Part shown: positions 19,940 through 29,529 of the stretch, one piece after another
How the letters are laid out: every line of letters begins with the position of its first letter
Position numbering within the stretch: position 1 is the stretch's first letter
Origin: Angustibacter sp. Root456
GTDB taxonomy: Bacteria > Actinomycetota > Actinomycetes > Actinomycetales > Angustibacteraceae
DNA length: 64,000 nt
Assembly: GCF_001426435.1 (NCBI RefSeq)
Contig: NZ_LMER01000001.1
Span: 170,616 to 234,615, forward strand
Direction: 5' to 3'
Notes under the pieces: model-generated
Database searches by the model: none
What the model saw: the letters and a program-made list of their open reading frames with translations, nothing else
Told to the model about the DNA's origin: nothing
Translations under genes and position numbers: made by a program

Positions 19940-21541
19940 GTGGCGAGTCCTCCTGCCCTCACGCCCTCGTCGCGCCCGGCGTCGGCTGAACAGGCCCTGC
20001 GCGAGCTCGTGCTCCTGCCGGAGGCGCGGTACGAGGAGATGCTCGCGATCCCCGCGCAGTTCGCGATGGACGCTCTCAGCGGCCACAGCGCGTCGCTGTC
20101 GCGTTGGGAGCGTGACCGCGGCCTGTTGCGCACCCTCGTCAACGTGGGTGACCTGAGCCCGGCCGAGACGCGGTTCCCGCCAGAAGAGGTCTACGAGGCC
20201 GCCACCGACACCGCGATCGCCCGCGTGCTCGTCGGCCAGCCCATGCTCTACCGCCGCAGCGACCCGGCGCTCGACGAGCACGGGCGGGGCCTGCTCGACT
20301 TCTCGGTCAAGGACTCGGCGCTCAGCCTGCCCGTGTGGGTCGACGAGCGCCTGTGGGGTGAGCTCTGGGTCAGTCGGGACGACGAGGCGCTGGACCTCGA
20401 GGCGCTGGCCGCCGGTGAGAGCGTCGTCGCGGAGGTGGCCGGCATGGTCGCCATCGCGGAACGGTTGCAGCACATGGCCCGCATGGCGTTCGAGGACCCT
20501 CTCACCGGCGTCGGCAACCGGCGCGCTCTCGATGACGCGCTGCGCGAGCTGCTCGCCGACGGCGGCCCCGGCGTCACGGTCGTCATGTGCGACATCGACA
20601 ACCTCAAGGACCTCAACGACGAGCACGGGCACGTCATGGGCGACCGGGCCATCGTGGCCACGGCGGACGCCCTCGCGACGACGGCGAACGCCGTCCCCGA
20701 CACCGTCACCGTGCGGCTGGGCGGCGACGAGTTCGCCGTCCTGCTCGTCGGCGAGCAGCGGGCACGGGCCATCGCGATCGTGGAGGCCGCGGCCCGGCTG
20801 CTGTCCGCCAGCGACCTGCCGGTGGAGGTCAGCTGCGGCATCGCCGTCGTCCCGTCCGGCATCAGCGGCCGCGACGCCGTGGCAGCCGCCGACGCGGCGC
20901 AGTACGCCGCCAAGACGCGCGGCGCCCTGCTGGTGGTGGCCTCCGACCTGCCCGACATCGCCCCCGAGCGTCGCCGGAACCGGCGGCGCAACAGCGACCG
21001 CCCACCGACCGCCCTCAGCACCGCGCAGGCCGTCTGCGAGGTGGTGACCACGCTCGCCGACCAGCTCAGCGACGCCCCCGACACCCCGGGTGGCCGGCTG
21101 CGGTGGCTGGGTGAGCGCCTGCTGACTCCGCTCGACCTGCAGGAGTGGTCGCTCAGCCGCGTCGACCTGGTGGGCGACCGGATGCTCAGCACCGACTCGC
21201 TGGGACTGCGACAGACCCCCCTGTCGAGCGTCCCGGCGCACGACCGGCAGGTCGACAAGCGCTTCCGGCTCGATGACTTCCCGCTGAGCCAGGCGGCGGT
21301 CGAGTGCGACCAGTGGTTCCGCGTCGCGGTCGACGACCCGGAAGCCGACCCCCACGAGCGCGCCGTGCTGCACGAGATGGGCATGCACCACGTCGTCGCC
21401 CTCGGCTGCCGCGACGGGGTCACCGGGTGGCTGCTGGAGCTCTACGGCCGCGACAGCGGAGCCGACCTGCGGGCGGTCGGGAGCGTGCTCGCTCTCGGGG
21501 CCGCTGGCCTGCTCTTCCGGCCGTTCGTGCCCGTGGCCTGA
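19940..21541 (+). CDS. GAF-GGDEF-GAF diguanylate cyclase
   Basis: A 533-residue cytoplasmic protein with no transmembrane segment. An N-terminal GAF-like sensor (about 20-175) is followed by a GGDEF domain (about 180-335) with DPLTGVGNRRALDDAL, the magnesium-binding CDIDNLKDLND and an intact GGDEF active-site motif at 261-265. It should make cyclic di-GMP from two GTP. The RxxD inhibitory site normally found five residues before GGDEF is absent (VPDT there). The C-terminal 170 residues resemble a second GAF domain. GTG 19940 has AGGAG five bases upstream. It sits between the glycogen operon and pgm on the same strand, suggesting a signalling link to carbon storage. Confidence 0.88.
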   Translation: MASPPALTPSSRPASAEQALRELVLLPEARYEEMLAIPAQFAMDALSGHSASLSRWERDRGLLRTLVNVGDLSPAETRFPPEEVYEAATDTAIARVLVGQPMLYRRSDPALDEHGRGLLDFSVKDSALSLPVWVDERLWGELWVSRDDEALDLEALAAGESVVAEVAGMVAIAERLQHMARMAFEDPLTGVGNRRALDDALRELLADGGPGVTVVMCDIDNLKDLNDEHGHVMGDRAIVATADALATTANAVPDTVTVRLGGDEFAVLLVGEQRARAIAIVEAAARLLSASDLPVEVSCGIAVVPSGISGRDAVAAADAAQYAAKTRGALLVVASDLPDIAPERRRNRRRNSDRPPTALSTAQAVCEVVTTLADQLSDAPDTPGGRLRWLGERLLTPLDLQEWSLSRVDLVGDRMLSTDSLGLRQTPLSSVPAHDRQVDKRFRLDDFPLSQAAVECDQWFRVAVDDPEADPHERAVLHEMGMHHVVALGCRDGVTGWLLELYGRDSGADLRAVGSVLALGAAGLLFRPFVPVA

Positions 21542-21583
21542 CACGCGGATGTGCCCTGGCGGCGAATCGGCCAGGATGGACTC

Positions 21584-23217
<1,634 letters not shown>

Positions 23218-23218
<1 letters not shown>

Positions 23219-23490
23219 TGGCCGAGCGGCCGCGGCGCGTGCTGTCCGCCGGGCTGGTCGTGCGCAGCACCGCGGGCCGGGTGCTCCTCGCGGAGCTGTC
23301 GTACACGCAGCGATGGGACGTCGTGGGAGGGGTCGTCGAGTCCGGCGAGTCGGTGGTCGAGGCCACCGACGTGCTCGACCGCTGCGGCCCACGGATCGGT
23401 CCGCGGCTGACGGCAGCCCTGGACGCGCTGCGGACCGGGCGCCTACCGGGTGCGCCGCTCATGCTGGTCGACGGCGTCCCGGAAAGGGGA
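23218..23490 (+). pseudogene. Decayed NUDIX hydrolase remnant
   Basis: An ATG overlapping the pgm stop opens a frame whose first 50 residues match the start of a NUDIX hydrolase (LSAGLVVRSTAGRVLLAEL, then RWDVVGGVVESGES). The REUXEE half of the Nudix box is missing; the sequence jumps to DRCGPRIGPRLTAALDALRTG and LVDGVPERG, which resemble the C-terminus of actinobacterial NUDIX proteins. About 70-80 residues of the core appear deleted in frame at about 23365. Without the metal-binding glutamates it cannot be an active NUDIX enzyme. The frame stays open further, but only as a shadow of the thioredoxin gene on the other strand, so the end given marks the last recognisable part. Confidence 0.65.
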
Positions 23491-23497
23491 CGATGCG

Positions 23498-23519
23498 CTG
23501 GCGTGCATGATCACGCCAG
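23498..23519. repeat. Palindromic element with CGTGCATGATCACG core (copy 1)
   Basis: CTGGCGTG (23498-23505) and CACGCCAG (23512-23519) form a perfect 8-bp stem around CATGAT. It lies between the NUDIX remnant and the convergent thioredoxin gene, so it may act as a terminator. A 14-bp core is repeated exactly at 59445-59458. Confidence 0.7.
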
Positions 23520-23528
23520 GGGGTGGGC

Positions 23529-24494
23529 TCAGAAGAGGGCCATGCTGAGCGCACGGCGGGCCGCCGCGACCCGCGCGTCGTCGGAACCGACGATCTCGAA
23601 GAGCTCCACGAGGTGCTGGCGCACGCGCTCGCGCTCGTCACCGGACGTCGTTCGCACCGTCTCGACGAGGCGCGCGAAGGCGTCGTCGACGTGCCCACCG
23701 AGCAGGTCGAGGTCGGCGACGAGCAGCTGCGCGTCCGGGTCGGACGGCGCGCTGGCCGCCGCCGCGCGGGCGGCCTGCGGGTCGGCGTCCTGGGTGCGGC
23801 GCATGAGGTTGACCTGCGCGAGGCCGACCCTGGCGTCGGCGTCGGCGGGCGCCTGCGCGAGGGCCTGCTCGTACGCAGCGGCGGCGGCGTCGAGGTCACC
23901 AGCCTCGATGGCGTCAAAGGCCTTCTGGTGCAACGGCGGCAGCGGCGGCTCGGCAGGCGGCTCGGCCGCATCGTCCGCCGGCGCGCCACCCTCGATGCGC
24001 CCGGTGACCCCGTTGGCCTCCGCCACGCGCAGCAGCTCGTCGAGGTAGGCGCGCACCTGCTGCTCGGGCAGCGCTCCCTGGAACAGCGGCACGGGCTGGC
24101 CCTTGACGATGGCGACGACGGTCGGGATGGACTGCGCCTGGAACACCTGGCCGAGCCGTGGGTTGGCGTCGACGTCGACCTTGGCCAGCAGGAAGCGCCC
24201 GGCGTACTCGGCCGCCAGCCGCTCGAGCACCGGACTGAGCTGCTTGCACGGCCCGCACCACTCGGCCCACAGGTCGACGACCACGGGCACGGTCATCGAC
24301 TGCTCGACCACGCCCTGGAAGGACGCCTCCGTGGCGTCGACGACGAACGCGCCGGACGCAGCGGACCCACCCGAGGCACCGGCCGACGCCGCGGCCTGCT
24401 CGCGCCGCTTGGCCTGGGCGGCGACGGCCGCGAGGTCGACGGCCCCGCGCAGGGGCACCGAGGAGGAGGCCGGCTGGCCCGTGGGCTGGCTCAT
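23529..24494 (-). CDS. Thioredoxin-TPR co-chaperone (YbbN/CnoX-like)
   Basis: A 321-residue cytoplasmic protein. After a 50-residue Ala/Gly-rich lead, a thioredoxin domain (about 48-160) carries WCGPCK at 79-84 and the cis-Pro in SIPTVV. An acidic Pro-rich linker (165-190) leads to tetratricopeptide-like helices (190-320; HQKAFDAIEAGDLDAAAAAYEQAL). This matches YbbN/CnoX proteins, which protect and pass substrates to chaperonins; E. coli YbbN lacks the CxxC whereas this one keeps it, so it may be redox active. ATG 24494 has CAGAAT (24502-24507) seven bases upstream, compatible with a leaderless message. Confidence 0.85.
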   Translation of the reverse strand: MSQPTGQPASSSVPLRGAVDLAAVAAQAKRREQAAASAGASGGSAASGAFVVDATEASFQGVVEQSMTVPVVVDLWAEWCGPCKQLSPVLERLAAEYAGRFLLAKVDVDANPRLGQVFQAQSIPTVVAIVKGQPVPLFQGALPEQQVRAYLDELLRVAEANGVTGRIEGGAPADDAAEPPAEPPLPPLHQKAFDAIEAGDLDAAAAAYEQALAQAPADADARVGLAQVNLMRRTQDADPQAARAAAASAPSDPDAQLLVADLDLLGGHVDDAFARLVETVRTTSGDERERVRQHLVELFEIVGSDDARVAAARRALSMALF

Positions 24495-24537
24495 GACGAC
24501 GATTCTGTCAGACCCGGTGCGACGCGGCGCAGGGCGC

Positions 24538-25551
24538 TCAGGAGCCCTTCACCGCGACGGGCGCCTCGCTGAAGCCGACGACCCGCACCGAGCCGTCGCC
24601 GCGCGGCGGCACCACGAGCACCACGGTCTCGACCGTCGTCACGGTGGCCGAGCGGGTGATCTTCTTCAGGCCCGAGGCGAGCGCGCGGTAGGCGGGCGGC
24701 GGGGTGATGACACCCGCGCCCTTGCGCACCGTGAACACGTCGGTGCGGTTGATGGCGGCGAACACCAGCGCCCCGCCGTCGGCCGTGCGGATCGCCGTGG
24801 TGCCGTCGTCGCGGGCGGAGTGCCGCTGGCTGAACGTCGCGACCTTCTTGACGTCGCGCGCCTGGGCGGCGGCCTTCGCCCGCACCTCCTTGACGACGAC
24901 GCTCGACTCGAAGGGCGTGCCCGATGCCTTGCCGGTCTGCAGCAGCTTCGCGAGGTCGGCGACCGCCTGGCGCGGCGTGGCGACGAGCCCACCGACGTCG
25001 TCCGCCAGCACCGAGGCACCCCGGGTGTTCGGCGGCGTGGGCGGCAGCACCTCACCGGGCAGCAGGTCGACACGCGTGGCCACCCGGAACGGCGTGCGCA
25101 CGTCGGTGCTGCGCATGAGCACGGCCTCGAGCGCTCGACCCCCCTCCGGCTGCCACACGGCGACCACGGTGCGCGGGAAGGCCCGGCCGGCCGTGACGAC
25201 GACCCGCGAGGGCTGGGCCACGGGCGCCAGCGCGCCACCGGGATCGACATCGGGGCCGATGGCCTTCTCGACGACGTACCGCGCCGGGGCGATCGTCAGC
25301 GCCAGGCCGGTGTACGCCGACTGCGCCGCCGCCGGCGTCCGCAGCGCGTCGGCCCGCTGGGCCTGGGTGATCGCCCGGGTCGCGACCGAGCTGGCCTGAC
25401 CGGGCGTGAGCGCCGGGCTGTTGCTCAGCACCGCCGTGTTCGACTGCAGCCCGAGGAGGGTCTGGGCGGGTGAGCAGGCGCTCAGGGCGACGGCCGCGAC
25501 GGCGACCGCGACGGCGAGCTGGCGGCGTGGACGGCCTGGATTGCGTGCCAT
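24538..25551 (-). CDS. Secreted lipoprotein of unknown function
   Basis: A 337-residue protein with a twin-Arg-containing basic start (NPGRPRRQ), a hydrophobic stretch and the lipobox LSAC at 23-26, so it should be anchored to the outer face of the membrane through C26. The mature part is Ala/Thr/Val-rich with no recognised catalytic motif; a threonine/proline-rich GEVLPPTPPNTRG segment occurs near the middle. It is translationally coupled to the upstream membrane-protein gene (TGATG overlap), which suggests they act together at the cell surface. I do not recognise the family. Confidence 0.7.
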   Translation of the reverse strand: MARNPGRPRRQLAVAVAVAAVALSACSPAQTLLGLQSNTAVLSNSPALTPGQASSVATRAITQAQRADALRTPAAAQSAYTGLALTIAPARYVVEKAIGPDVDPGGALAPVAQPSRVVVTAGRAFPRTVVAVWQPEGGRALEAVLMRSTDVRTPFRVATRVDLLPGEVLPPTPPNTRGASVLADDVGGLVATPRQAVADLAKLLQTGKASGTPFESSVVVKEVRAKAAAQARDVKKVATFSQRHSARDDGTTAIRTADGGALVFAAINRTDVFTVRKGAGVITPPPAYRALASGLKKITRSATVTTVETVVLVVPPRGDGSVRVVGFSEAPVAVKGS

Positions 25552-26279
25552 CAGCCCCTCCTCGCTCGCGAGGCCGCGCGGCGGCGACCGACGTGACCCG
25601 ACCGGCTCGGCCGGTCAGCGGCGCCACCGCGGTGCGGGCGCATGCTGCGGGCGCGTCGTCGCACCGACGACAGGCCGGCGGCGCGCACGGCCGGCGGCCG
25701 GTTCCAGCGACGCACGAGGTACAGCAGCCCGAGGCCGAGCACGAGCATCAGCACCGGCACCCAGAACCATGTGCGGTCGCTCCACGCCAGGCGCACAGAG
25801 ACGGCGGGCATGGGTGCGCCGTCGGCACGTGCGATCACGGCAGACTCGGCACCCGGAGCGGCCCGGTACACGAGCGTGGCGGCGCCGTCGCCCTGCACGC
25901 GGCTGTGCCAGACGTCGACCTGGTCGAGGGGCGGCAGGCCCTCGCTGCCGCTGGCCGAGCGAGTGGTCAGACGCCGGGCTCCGTCGAGGCCGGTGACGAC
26001 GAGGCGGTTGGTGGTGTCGACGAGCGCTGCGGTGTCGTCCGGGCGGGCGCGGCCGATGAAGATCGGCGCGCCGGGGCTGCTCGTGCGGGCCTGCACCGAC
26101 ACGGTGGGACCGATGACGCTCGCCAGCGCGGGCTCGATGACGATCGCACTGCGTCCGGCGGGCACCTGCAGCTCGCTGTGCCAGGTGCCGTGCGAGCCCA
26201 GCAGGACGAACCCCATCACCGAGCAGATGACGAGCACCAGGCCCACGAGGGTGGCGACCCCCGTGATGGCGCGCTTCAT
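25551..26279 (-). CDS. Membrane protein of unknown function with large extracytoplasmic domain
   Basis: A 242-residue protein with TM1 at about 8-28 and TM2 at about 171-190, enclosing a 140-residue outside domain that looks beta-rich (VSVQARTSSPGAPIFIGRAR). The C-terminal 50 residues are a highly basic cytoplasmic tail (Arg-rich). ATG 26279 was selected since the hydrophobic segment follows directly; upstream frame belongs to the mutase gene. It precedes the lipoprotein gene and overlaps it by one base. Function unknown. Confidence 0.7.
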   Translation of the reverse strand: MKRAITGVATLVGLVLVICSVMGFVLLGSHGTWHSELQVPAGRSAIVIEPALASVIGPTVSVQARTSSPGAPIFIGRARPDDTAALVDTTNRLVVTGLDGARRLTTRSASGSEGLPPLDQVDVWHSRVQGDGAATLVYRAAPGAESAVIARADGAPMPAVSVRLAWSDRTWFWVPVLMLVLGLGLLYLVRRWNRPPAVRAAGLSSVRRRARSMRPHRGGAADRPSRSGHVGRRRAASRARRG

Positions 26280-26361
26280 CGGCTCGGTACCTCCCTGGCT
26301 GGCTGGTGGCAGTGGCTGGCGATCCACAGTAACCGGGTCCGTCGAAGACTCCGAATCGCTT

Positions 26362-26381
26362 CGGCCGCCCCGTTTCGGCCG
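26362..26381 (-). terminator. Candidate terminator after the mutase gene
   Basis: Two CGGCCG hexamers (26362-26367 and 26376-26381) separated by eight bases can pair as a stem just beyond the mutase stop codon. The stem is short and there is no U tract, so this is tentative. Confidence 0.35.
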
Positions 26382-26385
26382 GCGG

Positions 26386-28125
26386 CTAGAACCGGGCGGG
26401 CTCCCGGTAGTCGCCCCACAGCTCCTTGAGCGCCCCGCAGATCTCGCCGAGCGTCGCCTCGGCGCGCACGGCGTCCAGCATCGCCGGCAGCATGTTGTCG
26501 CTGCCGCGGGCCGTCTCGACGAGCGCGGCCAGCCGTTGCTGCACCAGCTGCTCGTCACGGGCCGCGCGCCGGTCGCCGAGCACGCGGACCTGCTCGCGCT
26601 CGACCTCGTGGCTTACGCGCAGGATCTCCAGCTCGTGCGTGAGCGACTCGGTGTGCACGTTGACGCCGACGACCTTCTTGTCGCCCTTCTCCAGCGACGT
26701 CTGGTACTGGAAGGCGGCGTCGGCGATCTCGGCCATGAACCAGCCGTCCTCGATGCCGCGCAGGATGCCGCTGGTGATCGGGCCGATCTCGTGCCGCACC
26801 TCGCCGTCTGCGGCGACGTCGCGGCCACGCTCCCCCATCTCGCGGATGCGGGCGAAGATGGCCTCGGCCTCGGCCTCGATGCGGTCGGTGAGCGCCTCGA
26901 CGTACCAGCTGCCACCCAGCGGGTCGGCGACGTTGGTGACGCCCGTCTCCTCCATGAGCACCTGCTGGGTGCGCAGCGCGATCTCGGCCGACTCGTCGGT
27001 GGGCAGCGCGAGCGTCTCGTCGAGGGCGTTGGTGTGCAACGAGTTCGTGCCGCCGAGCACCGCAGCGAGGGCCTCGACCGCCGTCCGGACGACGTTGTTG
27101 TAGGGCTGCTGGGCGGTGAGCGAGACGCCGGCGGTCTGGGTGTGGAACCGCAGCCACTGCGCGCGGTCGGTCGTCGCGCCGTACACGTCACGCAGCCAGC
27201 GAGCCCAGATGCGCCGGGCCGCGCGGAACTTGGCGATCTCCTCGAAGAAGTCGACGTGCGCGTCGAAGAAGAAGCTGAGCCCGGGGGCGAAGCGGTCGAC
27301 GTCGAGCCCGCGCGAGAGGCCGAGCTCGACGTAGGCGAAGCCGTCGGCCAGGGTGTACGCGAGCTCCTGCGCAGCCGTCGACCCCGCCTCGCGGATGTGG
27401 TACCCGCTCACCGACAGCGGCTTGTAGGCCGGGATGTTCTCGGCGCAGTACTCCATGAGGTCGCCGATCAGGCGAAGGTGCGGCTCGGGTGCGAACAGCC
27501 ACTCCTTCTGGGCGATGTACTCCTTGAAGATGTCGGTCTGCAGCGTGCCGTCGAGGGCTGCCAGGTCGACCCCCTGGCGCTCGGCGGCCACGAGGTACAT
27601 GCAGAACACCGGCACGGCGGGGCCGCTGATGGTCATGGACGTCGTCACGTCACCGAGCGGGATCCCGGCGAACAGCACGTCCATGTCGGCGGCGGAGTCG
27701 ATGGCCACGCCGCAGTGCCCGACCTCACCGAGGCTCATGGGGTCGTCGGAGTCGCGGCCCATGAGGGTCGGCATGTCGAAGGCCACCGACAGGCCCCCGC
27801 CGCCGCGCGCCAGGATCATCCGGTAGCGCTCGTTGGTCTGCTCGGCGTTGCCGAAGCCGGCGAACTGGCGGATCGTCCAGGTGCGGCCGCGGTAGCCCGT
27901 GGGGTACAGCCCGCGGGTGAAGGGGAACTCCCCCGGCCAGCCGATGCGCTCCATGCGCGGGTCGACGGCGCCCTCGGGCGGGCCGTAGACGGGCTCGACC
28001 TCGCTGGCCGACAGGGTCGTGAAGTCCGCGTCGCGGACCTTGCCCGTGGCGACGGCCTGGTCGTAGCGCTGCTGCCAGCGGCGTCGTCCGGCCTCGATCG
28101 CGTCGTCCTGCTGCTCAGCACCCAT
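26386..28125 (-). CDS. icmA: Isobutyryl-CoA mutase-type acyl-CoA mutase, large (catalytic) subunit
   Basis: A 579-residue TIM-barrel subunit of an adenosylcobalamin-dependent acyl-CoA mutase. Two residues that set substrate are readable: F88 in RTWTIRQFAGF and Q206 in KEYIAQKEW, which correspond to Phe80/Gln198 of isobutyryl-CoA mutase and not to Tyr/Arg of methylmalonyl-CoA mutase. It should thus isomerise isobutyryl-CoA and butyryl-CoA. The cobalamin domain with DxHxxG is absent; the small subunit must be encoded elsewhere. ATG 28125 is preceded by TAACTT seven bases upstream, with a palindromic operator across it. The MarR gene next upstream may regulate it. Substrate assignment is inference from two positions. 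Confidence 0.88.
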   Translation of the reverse strand: MGAEQQDDAIEAGRRRWQQRYDQAVATGKVRDADFTTLSASEVEPVYGPPEGAVDPRMERIGWPGEFPFTRGLYPTGYRGRTWTIRQFAGFGNAEQTNERYRMILARGGGGLSVAFDMPTLMGRDSDDPMSLGEVGHCGVAIDSAADMDVLFAGIPLGDVTTSMTISGPAVPVFCMYLVAAERQGVDLAALDGTLQTDIFKEYIAQKEWLFAPEPHLRLIGDLMEYCAENIPAYKPLSVSGYHIREAGSTAAQELAYTLADGFAYVELGLSRGLDVDRFAPGLSFFFDAHVDFFEEIAKFRAARRIWARWLRDVYGATTDRAQWLRFHTQTAGVSLTAQQPYNNVVRTAVEALAAVLGGTNSLHTNALDETLALPTDESAEIALRTQQVLMEETGVTNVADPLGGSWYVEALTDRIEAEAEAIFARIREMGERGRDVAADGEVRHEIGPITSGILRGIEDGWFMAEIADAAFQYQTSLEKGDKKVVGVNVHTESLTHELEILRVSHEVEREQVRVLGDRRAARDEQLVQQRLAALVETARGSDNMLPAMLDAVRAEATLGEICGALKELWGDYREPARF

Positions 28126-28130
28126 GGGCA

Positions 28131-28162
28131 CCAAGTTACTTGGACGTCCTACTAACTGTCGA
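28131..28162 (-). promoter_or_regulatory. Promoter and overlapping palindromic operators of the mutase gene
   Basis: On the minus strand -35 TCGACA (28157-28162), 18-bp spacer and -10 TAACTT (28133-28138) place the start of transcription at the mutase ATG. Two palindromes overlap it. CCAAGT-T-ACTTGG (28131-28143) is perfect. TTACTTGGAC (28136-28145) and GTCCTACTAA (28146-28155) match in 8 of 10 positions around GGACGTCC. The layout is that of a repressor site, most simply for the adjacent MarR protein. Confidence 0.7.
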
Positions 28163-28175
28163 CCCACCCGCCCCC

Positions 28176-28269
28176 CTTCCGCCACCCCGACGCCTTTCCG
28201 CCACAGAAGCCGCTGTGCGCCCGACGCAACGCGGTCTGACGGGCGGAAAGCGGGGTGGACGGCGGAAAG
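28176..28269. repeat. Four inverted copies of a GGCGGAAAG motif
   Basis: CTTCCGCC (28176-28183) and CTTTCCGCC (28194-28202) face GGCGGAAAG at 28242-28250 and 28261-28269. The flanks CCACCCC (28182-28188) and GGGGTGG (28252-28258) are also complementary. The region can fold into a large imperfect hairpin between the marR stop and the mutase promoter, probably a terminator or transcription insulator. Confidence 0.6.
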
Positions 28270-28291
28270 CGGGATTGCGGGGTCGGCGCGC

Positions 28292-28801
28292 TCAGGCGTC
28301 GGCGAAGTCGCCGGCCCCCACGCGCACCTTGCGCAGCAGCTCGAACAGCTGCACCCGCTCGGCGCCGTCGAGCGCCTCGAGACCGAAGTCGAGGTCGACG
28401 AGGTCGGCCGTGGCCGCCTCGACGACGCGCCGGCCGCGCGCGGTGATGCCGGCGAGGGTGCCGCGGCCGTCGTCGGGGTTCGGGGTGCGCTCGACCAAGC
28501 CGGCCTGCTCGAGGCGCTGGACGATGTTCGTGACGCTCGTGGGGTGCACCATGAGCCGCTCGCCGATCTTCGACAACGGCAGGCGGCCCGTGCGGCTGAA
28601 GGTGAGCAGCACCAGCGCCTCGTAACGCGCGAACGTGAGCTCGTGCCGCTTCAGCGCCTCGTCGTACCGCGCGATGAGCAGCTGCTGCACGCGCATGATC
28701 GACGTCGCAGCCGCCATGGAGTCGCCGGCGTCCCACCGCTCACGCCAGAGCTCTTCGGCGCGCGCGACGGGGTCGAAGGCGAGGCGCAGGACTCGGGGCA
28801 T
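28292..28801 (-). CDS. MarR-family regulator next to the acyl-CoA mutase gene
   Basis: A 169-residue winged-helix regulator. The HTH region RLPLSKIGERLMVHPTSVTNIVQRLEQAGLVER is followed by wing NPDDGRGTLAGIT, where the usual DxR becomes DDGRG. N-terminal helices (AEELWRERWDAGDSMAAATSIMRVQQLLIARY) form the dimer interface. ATG 28801 is seven bases after TACGGT (28809-28814), so it looks leaderless. It lies 166 bp upstream of the mutase gene on the same strand, separated by a hairpin region; the operator over the mutase promoter makes this protein the obvious candidate regulator. Its ligand may be an acyl-CoA, by inference. Confidence 0.85.
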   Translation of the reverse strand: MPRVLRLAFDPVARAEELWRERWDAGDSMAAATSIMRVQQLLIARYDEALKRHELTFARYEALVLLTFSRTGRLPLSKIGERLMVHPTSVTNIVQRLEQAGLVERTPNPDDGRGTLAGITARGRRVVEAATADLVDLDFGLEALDGAERVQLFELLRKVRVGAGDFADA

Positions 28802-28836
28802 GACGCGCACCGTACCGTCCGGCGGCGCCCGACGGC

Positions 28837-29529
28837 TCAGCCGCTCAGCGGCCGGACCCACTGCGGCACACCGGCGTCCAGGTGCAGCTCGCCGTCGCAC
28901 GCGGCCGCTGCCTCGGGATCGTGCGTGGCCATGACGACGACCGCGCCGCGCTCTGCCTCACCGCGCAGCAGCTCGACGACGCGCGCGCGGTTCACCGCGT
29001 CGAGCTCGCTCGTCGGCTCGTCGGCCAGCAGCACCCGCCCGGCTTGCGCGAGGCCGCGGGCGACCGCGACGCGCTGCTGCTGGCCGCCCGACAGCTCCTC
29101 GACGAGCTGGTGCCCCGACTGGCCGAGGCCCACCGACTCCAGCGCGGCGGCCGCCGCCGCCCGTGCGTGCTCGGGATCGACACCGGCCGCCAGCAGAGGG
29201 ACGACGACGTTCTCGCCGGCGGTGAGCACCGTCGCGAGCGCGTTGCCCTGCGGCACGATGACCACACCACGAGCCGAAGCGTCATCGCGCGAGGTGAGCG
29301 GCGCGCCGTCCAGCTCGACGGACCCGGAGTCAGGCAGCCGCAGGCCGGCGAGCGCCCACAGCAACGTGGTCTTGCCCGCGCCGGACGGCCCGGTGACGGC
29401 CAACAGCTGGCCGGCGCGCACCTGCACGTCGACGTCGGCAAGCACCTCGCGACCGTCGAAGGCGACGGCGATCGACCGACCCGAGAGCCCTTGCGCGGCA
29501 ACGGCCGTGGTGGCTCGAACCTCACTCAT
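28837..29529 (-). CDS. ABC transporter ATP-binding protein (LolD/MacB type), canonical subunit
   Basis: A 230-residue ATPase. Walker A is GPSGAGKT (47-54), Q-loop IVPQGN (91-96), signature LSGGQ (146-150), Walker B RVLLADEP (165-172) and switch His in MATHDP. All catalytic elements are intact. It is the last gene of a four-gene run (two FtsX permeases, two ATPases) joined by ATGA overlaps, so it probably pairs with the preceding ATPase to drive the permeases. This class usually works by mechanotransmission, on substrates in the membrane or envelope and not by classical import. Substrate unknown. Confidence 0.88.
   Translation of the reverse strand: MSEVRATTAVAAQGLSGRSIAVAFDGREVLADVDVQVRAGQLLAVTGPSGAGKTTLLWALAGLRLPDSGSVELDGAPLTSRDDASARGVVIVPQGNALATVLTAGENVVVPLLAAGVDPEHARAAAAAALESVGLGQSGHQLVEELSGGQQQRVAVARGLAQAGRVLLADEPTSELDAVNRARVVELLRGEAERGAVVVMATHDPEAAAACDGELHLDAGVPQWVRPLSG

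Noticed and set aside
23491-24048. Continuation of the NUDIX frame as a longer protein
   Set aside because: After 23490 the frame only mirrors the thioredoxin-TPR gene on the opposite strand.
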